A stretch of DNA of 64,000 nucleotides from Kitasatospora aureofaciens (GTDB taxonomy: Bacteria; Actinomycetota; Actinomycetes; Streptomycetales; Streptomycetaceae). The position numbers and the translations under genes are program-made. The stretch's first letter is position 1; each line of letters begins with the position of its first letter. Below are positions 1 through 9,500 of the stretch, piece by piece. The DNA is taken from NCBI RefSeq assembly GCF_019192735.1, contig NZ_JAHTKP010000019.1, forward strand, positions 62,001 through 126,000, written 5' to 3'. The notes under the pieces were generated by a model. That model saw only the letters and a program-made list of their open reading frames with translations, had not been told where the DNA came from and did not search any database.

Positions 1-1545
1 GGCGAGGCGGTGGAGCCTTCCGCCGTGTCCGGCGTGCTGTCGCTGCTGGCGCTCGACGAGACGCCGGTGCCGGACCACCCGGCCGTGACCGGAGGCATGG
101 CGAACACTCTGAGCCTCGTGCAGGCGCTGGGCGACGCCGGCATCGCTGCGCCGCTGTGGCTGGCGACGCGCGGTGCGGTGGCGGCCGGTCCGGGGGAGGC
201 GCTGACCAACCCGGTGCAGGGGCTGGTGTGGGGTCTGGGCCGGGTCGTCGGCCTGGAACACCCGGACCGTTGGGGCGGGTTGATCGACCTGCCCGAGACG
301 CTCGACGAGCGTGCGGGTGCGCGGCTGGTCGCGGTCCTCGCCGGCTGCGGCGAGAACGAGATCGCGATCCGGTCGGCCGGGGTCCTGGGGCGCAGGCTCA
401 CGCGTGCGTCGCAGTCTCGCGGCAAGGCCCGCTGGACACCGCGCGGCAGCGTGCTGATCACCGGCGGCACCGGCGCGATCGCCGGGCACATCGCCCGGTG
501 GCTGACCGGGCGCGAGACGCCTCGACTGGTGCTGACCAGCCGTTCCGGTCCCGCCGCGAAGGGCGCGGCGGCGCTGGCGGCCGAGCTTGCGGCGGCCGGT
601 TCCGCGGTCGACATCGTCGCCTGCGACGTGACCGATCGGCCGGCGCTGGCCGGATTGGTGGCCTGGATCGGGAAGACCGGTCCGGCGCTGTCCTCGGTGC
701 TGCACACGGCCGCGGTCCTGGACGACGGTGTGGTCGACCGGCTGTCGGTGTCCCGTCTGGAGACGGTGCTGGCCGCGAAGGCGGCGAGTGCGGCGTACCT
801 GGACGAGCTGACCGCGGACCTGGACCTGGACGCGTTCGTCCTGTTCTCCTCGGTGTCCTCGACGCTGGGGGCCGCCGGTCAGGGCAACTACGCGGCGGCG
901 AACGCCTTCCTCGACGCCCTGGCGGAGAACCGCCGGAGCCGCGGGCTGGCCGCGCTCACCGTGGCGTGGGGCGCCTGGGCCGGCGGTGGCATGGTCGAGT
1001 CCAGCGCCGTGGTGCAGGCGCGGGTCAAGCGCGGCCCGATGCCGGCGATGGACCCGCAGCTCGCCGCCCGTGCGCTGGGCGAGGCGCTGGAGGGCCCGGA
1101 TGCCCTCGTGACAGTGATGGACGTGGACTGGGCGCAGCTGGCGTCCGGGCCGGGCGCGGCGGACCTGCCCAAGCGGCCGCTGGTCCGGGACCTGCCCGAG
1201 ATCCGTCAGCTGGCCGCGGCCGGCCAGGGCACGGCTGCCGTGGTCCGCACCGAAGGCGAGTTGGCGCGCCGGCTGGCCGGGCTGGCCCGGGCCGAGCAGG
1301 AGCGGGTGCTGACGGACGTGGTCCGGGCCGAGGTCGCCGTCGTGCTGGGGCATGCCTCCGCCGACGCGGTCGAGGACCGGCGCGCGTTCAAGGACCTGGG
1401 CTTCGACTCGCTGACCGCCGTCGAGCTGCGCAACCGCCTCAACGCGGTGACCGGCATCCGGCTGCCCGCCACGCTGGTGTTCGACTACCCCACCCCGGTG
1501 GCACTCGCCGAGTTCCTGCGCGGCGAACTGACCGGGAAGGAGGCG
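1..1545 (+). other. PKS module (partial): ...KR-ACP
   Basis: Only the KR and ACP are in the window. The KR keeps its catalytic Tyr297 in GNYAAAN and carries the LDD motif of B-type KRs, with no Trp of the A-type and no Pro two residues before Tyr. By family rules this is B1, predicting a D-configured beta-hydroxyl. Extender choice cannot be read because the AT lies upstream. Confidence 0.9.
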
Positions 1546-4500
1546 GATGCCGCTGCTCCGGTCGTCGCCGTGGCGGCCGCGCTCGCGGACGAGCCGCTGG
1601 CGGTCGTCGGTATGGCGTGCCGCTTCCCGGGCGGCGCGGGCAGCCCGGAGGAGTTCTGGCAGTTGCTGTCCTCGGGCGGTGACGCGGTGGGCGCGTTCCC
1701 GACCGACCGCGGCTGGGACCTGGAGGGCTTCTACGACCCGGATCGCGAGAGCACGGGGACCTCGTACACCCAGTCGGGTGCGTTCCTGCGTGGCGCGGCG
1801 GAGTTCGATGCCGGGTTCTTCGGGATCAGCCCGCGTGAGGCGCTGGCGATGGACCCGCAGCAGCGGCTGATGCTGGAGACGTCGTGGGAGGCGCTGGAGC
1901 GGGCCGGGATCGACCCGGCGTCCCTGCGGGGAAGCGAAACCGGCGTGTTCGCCGGCGGCTTCGCCTCGGGCTACGGGTTCGGTGTGACGCTGGCGAGCCA
2001 GGGCGACTCCGGGGCCGAGGGGCACGTGATGACCGGGAACGCGACGAGCGTCCTGTCGGGTCGCGTGTCGTACGTGCTGGGTCTCGAAGGCCCGGCGGTG
2101 ACGGTGGACACTGCGTGCTCGTCGTCGCTGGTCGCGCTGCACCTGGCCGCGCAGGCCCTGCGCTCGGGCGAGTGCTCGCTCGCGCTGGCCGGTGGTGTCA
2201 CGGTGATGGCGACGCCGGGGACGTTCATCGACTTCTCGCGGCAGCAGGGGCTGGCGGCGGACGGTCGCTGCCGGGCGTTCTCCGAGGACGCCGACGGCAC
2301 CGGCTGGGGCGAGGGCGCGGGCATGGTCGTGGTCGAACGGCTGTCGGACGCCCGGCGCAACGGGCACCCCGTCCTGGCCGTGCTGCGCGGCTCCGCCGTC
2401 AACCAGGACGGTGCGTCCAACGGGCTCACCGCCCCGAACGGGCCGTCGCAGCAGCGGGTGATCCGGGCGGCTCTCGCGAGCGCCCAGCTGTCCGCGAGTG
2501 ACGTGGACGTCGTGGAGGCGCACGGCACCGGCACCAGGCTCGGTGACCCGATCGAGGCGCAGGCGCTGCTCGCCACCTACGGCCAGGACCGGTCGGAGGA
2601 CCGGCCGTTGCTGCTGGGGTCGGTGAAGTCCAACATCGGGCACACGCAGGCGGCCGCCGGTGTGGCGGGCGTGATCAAGATGATCCTCGCCCTGCAGCAC
2701 GAGCAGCTTCCGCAGACGCTGCACGCGGACGTGCCGTCCTCGCACGTCGACTGGACGGCCGGCGACGTCAAGTTGCTGACCGCGCAGGTGCCGTGGCCGT
2801 CCGACGGCCGGGTGCGGCGGGCGGGTGTGTCGGCGTTCGGGATGAGCGGGACCAACGCGCACATCATCCTGGAGGAGGCGCCGGCTGCTGAGGTCGCCCA
2901 GGTGCAGGAGACGGCTCCGGTGGTGTCGGGTGCCGGTGCGTGGGTGGTGTCGGGCAGGTCGGCCGAGGGTCTGACGGCTCAGGCGGGCCGGCTGCGGGAG
3001 TGGATCTCCGTGCGGCCGGAGCTGGAGCCGGCGGACGTGGCGTGGTCGCTGGCGAGGACGCGGTCGTCGTTCGAGCACCGGGCGGTTGTGCTCGGTGCCG
3101 GGCGCGGCGAGTTGCTGTCGGGTCTGCAGAGTCTGGCCGCCGGGGTTTCCTCGGGGTCGGTGGTGTCGGGTGTGGCGCGTGCCGGTGCTCGGGTGGGCCT
3201 GATCTTCGCGGGTCAGGGTTCGCAGTGGGTCGGCATGGGCCGGGGCCTCTACGAGGGCAGCCCGGTCTTCGCCGAGGCCTTCGACCGGGTGTGCGGGCTG
3301 CTGGAGCTGGAACTCGGGATTTCGGTCCGGGACGTCGTGCTCGGTGCCGAGGGCGTCGACGAGGCTCTGGCGGATCAGACGCTGTACGCGCAGGCGGGGT
3401 TGTTCGCCTTCGAGGTCGGTGTCGCGGCGGTGCTGACGGCTGCGGGCGTGTCGCCGGATGCGGTGGTCGGCCACTCGGTGGGTGAGGTCGCGGCCGCGTA
3501 CGTGGCCGGGGTCCTCTCCCTGGAGGACGCGTCCCGGCTCGTGGCGGCGCGTGCGCGGCTGATGCAGGCGCTGCCGTCCGGCGGCGCGATGGCGGCGATC
3601 AACGCGTCGGAGGCGGACGTCGTTTCGACGCTTGCCGAGGGTGTGGTGATCGCGGCGGTCAACGGGCCGGAGTCGGTGGTGGTTTCGGGTGAGACCGACG
3701 CCGTGGAGAAGGTGGTGGAGGTGTGGCGTGATCGGGGTTGCCGGGTGCGGCGGCTGCGGGTGTCGCATGCCTTCCACTCGCCCGCCATGGACCCCGTGTT
3801 CGATGAACTCTCTGCTGTGGCAGCCGGGTTGGAGTACCACCGTCCGCAGATGATGTGGGCGGGTGCGCTGACCGGTGAGCTGGTGACCGAGTGCGAGGCG
3901 GGCTACTGGCCGGCGCAGACGCGCCAGGCCGTGCGCTTCGCCGACGCCGTCGCCGCTCTCGCGAAGCAGGGCGTCTCGGCGTTCGTCGAGGTCGGACCCG
4001 ACGGGTCGCTGTCCTCCCTGGGCCCGGACGCGGTGGCGGGCGTCGACGGCGACGAGGCCGTGTTCGTCCCGTTGCAGCGGCGCGACGACGAGGGCGTGAC
4101 CGGGCTGGTGAGCGGTCTCGCTCGGGCCTTCGTCAACGGCGCTGCGGTGGACTGGAGTTCGGTGCTCCCGTCCGGCACGCCGGTCGAGCTGCCCACCTAC
4201 GCGTTCCGGCACCGGAGGTTCTGGCCGGAGGGCATCCTGGCCCTGCCGACGGCGACTCCGGTTGTCGGCGGCGACGGCGCGAGCACCGAGGCGGAGGCCC
4301 GGTTCTGGGCGGCCGTCGAGGACGGCGACCTGGCCCGGATCGCCGACACGCTGGCCATCGAGGACCAGCGCCAGCTGGGCGAGATCCTGCCCGCGCTGGC
4401 GTCCTGGCGGCGTCGTGAGCTGGACCGGTCCATGACCGCGAACTGGCGGTACCGGGGCGGCTGGGCGGCGATCGCCGAGCCCGACTCCCGTGTGCTGTCC

Positions 4501-6411
4501 GGTACTTGGCTGGTCGTCGCTCCTGTGGGCCCGGTCGGCGACACGGCGCAGCAGTGTGCGGCCGCGCTGGCTGCTCGCGGTGCCGAGGTCGTCGTGGTCG
4601 AGGTCCCGGCCGGGACCGTGGACCGGGCGGAGGTGGCGGCGCTGCTGAGTGCGGCGGTGGAGCCTTCCGCCGTGTCCGGTGTGCTGTCACTGCTGGCGCT
4701 CGACGAGACGCCGGTGCCGGACCACCCGGTCGTGACCGGTGGACTCGCCGCCACCTTGACCCTTGTTCAGGCGCTGGCAGATGCACGGTTGAACGCTCCG
4801 CTGTGGCTGGCGACGCGCGGTGCCGTGGCGGCCGGTCCGGGTGAGGCCCTGGCCCGTCCGGTGCAGGCGCAGGTGTGGGGTCTGGGTCGGGTCGTCGGCC
4901 TGGAACAGCCCGACCGTTGGGGCGGGTTGATCGACCTGCCCGAGACGCTCGACGACCGTGCGGGCGCCCGTCTGGTGGCGGTGCTCGCCGGCTGCGGCGA
5001 GGACCAGGTCGCCATCCGGTCCGCCGGAATCCTCGGCCGCAGGCTCACGCGTGCGTCGCAGTCTCGCGGCAAGGCCCACTGGGCGCCGCGCGGCAGCGTG
5101 CTGATCACCGGCGGTACCGGCGCGATCGCCGGGCACGTCTCGCGGTGGCTGGCCGATCGGGGTGCCGAGCGGCTGGTGCTGACGGGCCGTTCCGGTCCGG
5201 CGGCCGCCGGTGTCGCGGCGACGGTGGCGGAGCTGGCCGCTCGGGGCACGCGCGTGGATGTCGTGTCCTGTGACGTCAGTAACCGAGAGGCTCTGGCCGG
5301 GCTGGTGGCCTGGATCGGGGAGAGCGGTCCCGCGCTGTCCTCGGTGATGCACACGGCCGCCGTCCTGGATGACGGTGTCGTGGACCGGCTGTCGGTGTCC
5401 CGTCTGGAGACGGTGCTGGCCGCGAAGGCGGCGAGCGCGGTGTACCTGGACGAGCTGACCGCGGACCTGGACCTGGACGCGTTCGTCCTGTTCTCCTCGG
5501 CCGCGTCCACGCTCGGCGCTGCCGGTCAGGGCAACTACGCGGCGGCGAACGCCTTCCTCGACGCCCTCGCGGAGAACCGCCGGAGCCGCGGGCTTGCCGG
5601 TCTGACCGTCGCCTGGGGTGCCTGGGCCGGCGGTGGTATGGCCGGGTCCAGCAAGGTGGTCCGGGCGCGGGTCGAGCGCGCCCCGATGCCGGCGATGGAC
5701 CCGCAGCTCGCCGTTCGGGCCCTGGGCGAGTCGCTGGACGGCCCGGACGCCGTCGTCACCGTGATGGACGTCAACTGGGCCGAGCTGGTGGCCTCGCCCG
5801 GCCCGGTGGATCCGCGGGAGATGCCGCTGGTGCGGGACCTGCCCGAGATCCGTCGGCTGGCCGCCGCCACGAGCGCGAACGGCAGCGGTGCGGTGCGCGA
5901 AGAGGGCGGACTGGCAAGGCAGTTGGCCGGGCTGGGCAGGGCGGAGCAGGACCGGGTGCTGACGGACGTGGTCCGGGCCGAGGTCGCCGTGGTGCTGGGG
6001 CACGCCTCGGCCGACGCGATCGAGGACCGGCGCGCGTTCAAGGACCTGGGCTTCGACTCCCTGACCTCCGTCGAACTGCGCAATCGGCTCAACGCGGTGA
6101 CGGGGCTGCGGCTGCCCGCCACCCTGGTGTTCGACTACCCGACCCCGAACGCGCTTGCCACCTGGCTGCGATCCGAGATTGTCTCGGAGGAAGCGGTGTC
6201 GGTGCCGATCCTGGCCGAGCTCGACCGGCTCGACGCCGCGCTCCGGGCCGGGTCGATGGACGACCTGGTGCGGGAAGAGGCCACCGACCGGCTGCGTCGG
6301 CTGCTGGACGCCATCGGCGACCAGGCCGCCGACAGCAAGAAGCAGCGCGAAGCGGAACTTGAGGACGCGAGCGACGACGAGCTGTTCGCTCTCGTCGACG
6401 AACTCGAGTGA
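1..6411 (+). CDS. Type I modular polyketide synthase, 3' part (KR-ACP, KS-AT-KR-ACP, docking domain)
   Basis: The reading frame is already open at base 1, so the start lies outside the window. The first residues match the structural half of a ketoreductase seen later at about 4650. Counting residues from base 1, the order is KR (GGTGAIAG near 155, LDD near 240, Tyr297), ACP (Ser470), KS (from 530, Cys706), AT (Ser1159, HAFH at 1256), KR (LDD near 1789, Tyr1846), ACP (Ser2020) and a C-terminal docking region (about 2065-2136) ending in an acidic helix, DDELFALVDELE. HAFH together with GHSVGE is the malonyl-CoA signature. The protein is a cytosolic assembly-line enzyme; its docking tail should hand the chain to the next gene, which begins with a coiled-coil docking helix. 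It ends with TGA, 106 bp before the next start. The upstream half of the first module, including its KS and AT, is not visible. Confidence 0.97.
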   Translation, partial: GEAVEPSAVSGVLSLLALDETPVPDHPAVTGGMANTLSLVQALGDAGIAAPLWLATRGAVAAGPGEALTNPVQGLVWGLGRVVGLEHPDRWGGLIDLPETLDERAGARLVAVLAGCGENEIAIRSAGVLGRRLTRASQSRGKARWTPRGSVLITGGTGAIAGHIARWLTGRETPRLVLTSRSGPAAKGAAALAAELAAAGSAVDIVACDVTDRPALAGLVAWIGKTGPALSSVLHTAAVLDDGVVDRLSVSRLETVLAAKAASAAYLDELTADLDLDAFVLFSSVSSTLGAAGQGNYAAANAFLDALAENRRSRGLAALTVAWGAWAGGGMVESSAVVQARVKRGPMPAMDPQLAARALGEALEGPDALVTVMDVDWAQLASGPGAADLPKRPLVRDLPEIRQLAAAGQGTAAVVRTEGELARRLAGLARAEQERVLTDVVRAEVAVVLGHASADAVEDRRAFKDLGFDSLTAVELRNRLNAVTGIRLPATLVFDYPTPVALAEFLRGELTGKEADAAAPVVAVAAALADEPLAVVGMACRFPGGAGSPEEFWQLLSSGGDAVGAFPTDRGWDLEGFYDPDRESTGTSYTQSGAFLRGAAEFDAGFFGISPREALAMDPQQRLMLETSWEALERAGIDPASLRGSETGVFAGGFASGYGFGVTLASQGDSGAEGHVMTGNATSVLSGRVSYVLGLEGPAVTVDTACSSSLVALHLAAQALRSGECSLALAGGVTVMATPGTFIDFSRQQGLAADGRCRAFSEDADGTGWGEGAGMVVVERLSDARRNGHPVLAVLRGSAVNQDGASNGLTAPNGPSQQRVIRAALASAQLSASDVDVVEAHGTGTRLGDPIEAQALLATYGQDRSEDRPLLLGSVKSNIGHTQAAAGVAGVIKMILALQHEQLPQTLHADVPSSHVDWTAGDVKLLTAQVPWPSDGRVRRAGVSAFGMSGTNAHIILEEAPAAEVAQVQETAPVVSGAGAWVVSGRSAEGLTAQAGRLREWISVRPELEPADVAWSLARTRSSFEHRAVVLGAGRGELLSGLQSLAAGVSSGSVVSGVARAGARVGLIFAGQGSQWVGMGRGLYEGSPVFAEAFDRVCGLLELELGISVRDVVLGAEGVDEALADQTLYAQAGLFAFEVGVAAVLTAAGVSPDAVVGHSVGEVAAAYVAGVLSLEDASRLVAARARLMQALPSGGAMAAINASEADVVSTLAEGVVIAAVNGPESVVVSGETDAVEKVVEVWRDRGCRVRRLRVSHAFHSPAMDPVFDELSAVAAGLEYHRPQMMWAGALTGELVTECEAGYWPAQTRQAVRFADAVAALAKQGVSAFVEVGPDGSLSSLGPDAVAGVDGDEAVFVPLQRRDDEGVTGLVSGLARAFVNGAAVDWSSVLPSGTPVELPTYAFRHRRFWPEGILALPTATPVVGGDGASTEAEARFWAAVEDGDLARIADTLAIEDQRQLGEILPALASWRRRELDRSMTANWRYRGGWAAIAEPDSRVLSGTWLVVAPVGPVGDTAQQCAAALAARGAEVVVVEVPAGTVDRAEVAALLSAAVEPSAVSGVLSLLALDETPVPDHPVVTGGLAATLTLVQALADARLNAPLWLATRGAVAAGPGEALARPVQAQVWGLGRVVGLEQPDRWGGLIDLPETLDDRAGARLVAVLAGCGEDQVAIRSAGILGRRLTRASQSRGKAHWAPRGSVLITGGTGAIAGHVSRWLADRGAERLVLTGRSGPAAAGVAATVAELAARGTRVDVVSCDVSNREALAGLVAWIGESGPALSSVMHTAAVLDDGVVDRLSVSRLETVLAAKAASAVYLDELTADLDLDAFVLFSSAASTLGAAGQGNYAAANAFLDALAENRRSRGLAGLTVAWGAWAGGGMAGSSKVVRARVERAPMPAMDPQLAVRALGESLDGPDAVVTVMDVNWAELVASPGPVDPREMPLVRDLPEIRRLAAATSANGSGAVREEGGLARQLAGLGRAEQDRVLTDVVRAEVAVVLGHASADAIEDRRAFKDLGFDSLTSVELRNRLNAVTGLRLPATLVFDYPTPNALATWLRSEIVSEEAVSVPILAELDRLDAALRAGSMDDLVREEATDRLRRLLDAIGDQAADSKKQREAELEDASDDELFALVDELE
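1588..6170 (+). other. PKS module KS-AT(malonyl)-KR-ACP
   Basis: The KS has Cys706 in DTACSSS and both catalytic His contexts (EAHGTGT, SNIGH). The AT has GHSVGE and HAFH, which predict malonyl-CoA. The KR is B1 type (LDD, Tyr1846). No DH is present between AT and KR; instead there is the helical FWAAVEDGD...LASWRRRE element typical of DH-less modules. Predicted product step: beta-hydroxy without an alpha branch. Confidence 0.93.
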
Positions 6412-6443
6412 CGCCTGCCCGACCCTGAGGGCTCCGCCCGAAC

Positions 6444-6478
6444 CGGGCTGTCCCGCACGCTCTGTGCGGGACAGCCCG
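6444..6478 (+). terminator. Perfect 15-bp hairpin between two PKS genes
   Basis: Bases 6444-6458 (CGGGCTGTCCCGCAC) pair perfectly with 6464-6478 around a 5-base loop. It lies 33 bp after the upstream stop and 39 bp before the downstream GTG. No run of T follows, as is usual for actinomycete terminators. Because it sits between two genes that must act together, partial termination, attenuation or mRNA protection are all possible. Confidence 0.65.
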
Positions 6479-6506
6479 TCCCTGACTCTGCCGAAACACC
6501 ATTGCT

Positions 6507-6511
6507 GGGAG
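6507..6511 (+). promoter_or_regulatory. Ribosome binding site GGGAG
   Basis: GGGAG lies 6 bases before GTG 6518. The frame is open further upstream, into the hairpin and the preceding gene, so this site and the canonical docking helix that follows decide the start. Confidence 0.7.
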
Positions 6512-6517
6512 CCGACT

Positions 6518-9500
6518 GTGTCCGACGAGGACAAGCTTCGTAGTTACCTAAAGCGGGCCATCGCAGACGCCCAGGACGCCCGCGCACGACTGCGCAAGGT
6601 GCAGGAGCAGGCGGCGGAGCCGGTGGCGATCGTGGGCATGGCGTGCCGCTTCCCGGGGGGTGCGGACAGCCCGGAGGAGTTCTGGGAGCTGCTGTCCTCG
6701 GGCGGCGACGCCGTGGGAGGGTTCCCGACCGACCGCGGCTGGGACCTGGACGACGTCTACGACCCGGACGGCGAGCGCGAGGGCACCTCGTACGTGGCGC
6801 AGGGTGCGTTTCTGCGGGACGCGACCCGGTTCGACGCGGGGTTCTTCGGGATCAGCCCGCGTGAGGCGCTGGCGATGGACCCGCAGCAGCGCTTGCTGCT
6901 GGAGACGTCGTGGGAGGCGCTGGAGCGGGCCGGCATCGACCCGGCGTCCCTGCGGGAGACCGCGACCGGGGTGTTCGCGGGCGGCTTCGCGTCCAACTAC
7001 GGGATCGGTGTCTCCTGGTCCGGTGACGGCGGGGCCGGTGTCGAGGGTCACCTGATGACCGGGAACGCGACGAGTGTGCTGTCGGGCCGGGTGTCGTACG
7101 TGCTGGGTCTCGAAGGCCCGGCGGTGACGATCGACACGGCGTGCTCGTCGTCGCTGGTGGCGCTGCACCTGGCTGCCCAGGCGCTGCGGTCGGGGGAGTG
7201 CTCGCTGGCGCTGGCCGGTGGTGTCACGGTGCTGGTGTCACCGGGGACGTTCGTGGAGTTCTCGCGGCAGCAGGGGCTGTCGGCGGACGGTCGGTGCCGC
7301 GCGTTCTCGGAGGACGCGGACGGCACGGGCTGGGCCGAGGGTGTGGGCATGCTCGTGGTCGAGCGGCTGTCGGACGCGCAGCGCAACGGGCACAAGGTGC
7401 TCGCGGTGCTGCGTGGGTCGGCGGTGAACCAGGACGGTGCGTCGAACGGTCTGACGGCGCCGAACGGTCCGTCGCAGCAGCGGGTGATCAGGGCGGCGTT
7501 GGCCAACGCGCGCCTGTCGGCTGCCGATGTGGACGTGGTCGAGGCGCACGGGACGGGTACGACGCTGGGCGACCCGATCGAGGCGCAGGCGCTGCTCGCC
7601 ACGTACGGCCAGGACCGGCCGGAGGACCGGCCGTTGCTGCTCGGCTCGGTGAAGTCCAACATCGGGCACACGCAGGCCGCTGCCGGTGTGGCGGGTGTCA
7701 TCAAGATGGTGATGGCGCTGCAGAACGAGGAGTTGCCGCCGACGCTGCACGCCGACGTGCCGTCCTCGCACGTGGACTGGACGGCCGGCGACGTCAAGTT
7801 GCTGACGGAGTCGGAGCCGTGGCCCGCGGGGGAGCGTCCGCGCCGCGCCGGCGTGTCCTCGTTCGGGATCAGCGGCACCAATGCGCACGTCATCGTGGAG
7901 GAGGCGCCGGCGGCTGAGGCCGTCGAGGTGCAGGAGACGGCTCCGGTGGTGTCGGGTGCCGGTGCGTGGGTGGTGTCGGGTCGGTCGGCGGAGGGTCTGA
8001 CGGCTCAGGCGGGTCGCCTGCGCGAGTGGGCGGTGGCGCGGCCGGAGCTGGAGCCGGCGGATGTGGCGTGGTCGCTGGCGACGACGCGGTCGGCGTTCGA
8101 GCACCGGGCCGTGGTGGTGGGCACCGAGCGTGCCGAGCTGGTCGGTGGTGTGGAGAGTCTGGCCGCTGGTGTGTCGGCGGCATCGGTGGTGTCGGGTGTT
8201 GCGCGTGCCGGTGCTCGGGTGGGCCTGATCTTTGCGGGTCAGGGTTCGCAGTGGACCGGCATGGGGTGCGGCCTGTACGAGGGCAGCCCGGTGTTCGCGG
8301 AGACGTTCGATCGCGTGTGCGGGCTGCTGGAGCTGGAGTTGGGCGTGTCGGTCCGGGACGTGGTCCTGGGTGCGGACGGTGTCGACGGGGCTCTGGCGGA
8401 TCAGACGCTGTATGCGCAGGCGGGGTTGTTCGCCTTCGAGGTCGGTGTCGCGGCCGTGCTGGAGGCTGCTGGCGTGACGCCGGATGCGGTGGTCGGTCAC
8501 TCGGTGGGTGAGGTTGCGGCCGCGTACGTGGCCGGGGTCCTCTCTCTGGAGGACGCGTCTCGGCTGGTGGCGGCGCGTGCTCGCCTGATGCAGGCGTTGC
8601 CCGGCGGTGGCGCGATGGCGGCGATCAATGCGCCGGAGGCGGACGTGGTTTCCACGCTTGCCGAGGGTGTGTCGATCGCGGCGGTCAACGGGCCGGAGTC
8701 GGTGGTGGTTTCGGGTGAGACCGACGCCGTGGACAAGCTGGTGGAGGTGTGGCGTGAGCGGGGTCGGCGGGTGCGGCGGCTGCGGGTGTCGCATGCCTTC
8801 CACTCGCCCGCCATGGACCCCGTGCTCGATGAACTCTCTGCTGTGGCAGCCGGGTTGGAGTACCACCGTCCGAACATGATGTGGGCGGGTGCGCTGACCG
8901 GTGAGCTGGTGACCGAGTGCGAGGCGGGGTACTGGCCGGCGCAGACGCGCCGGGCGGTGCGCTTCGCCGACGCCGTCGCGGCTCTCGCGAAGCAGGGCGT
9001 CTCGGTGTTCATCGAGGTGGGCCCGGACGGGTCGCTGTCCTCCCTGGGCCCGGACGCGGTGGCGGGCGTCGACGGCGACGAGGCCGTGTTCGTCCCGCTG
9101 CAGCGGCGCGACGACGAGGGCGTCGCGCGTCTGGTGACGGGTCTGGCCCGGGCGTTCGTGCAGGGCGTGCCGGTGAACTGGAGTTCGGTTCTGCCTGCCG
9201 GGAAGCCGGTCGAGCTGCCGACGTACGCCTTCCGCCACCAGCGGTTCTGGCCGGAAGGCGTGGTGTCGCTCATGCCACCGGCGATGGCCGGCGGGGACGG
9301 TACGAGTACGGCAGTGGAGGCGCAGTTCTGGGCGGCCGTCGAGGACGGCGACTTGGCGCGGATCGCCGACACGCTGGCCATCGAGGACCAGCGCCAGCTG
9401 AGCGAGGTGCTGCCGGCGCTGGCGTCCTGGCGGCGCCGTGAGCTGGACCGGTTGGTGACCACGAACTGGCGCTACCGGGTGAACTGGGCATCGATCGGCG

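Noticed and set aside
6155..6517. Upstream extension of the 6518 PKS gene to 6155
   Set aside because: It would overlap the previous PKS gene and run through the hairpin. The predicted residues are shadow sequence; GTG 6518 has an RBS and a canonical docking helix.
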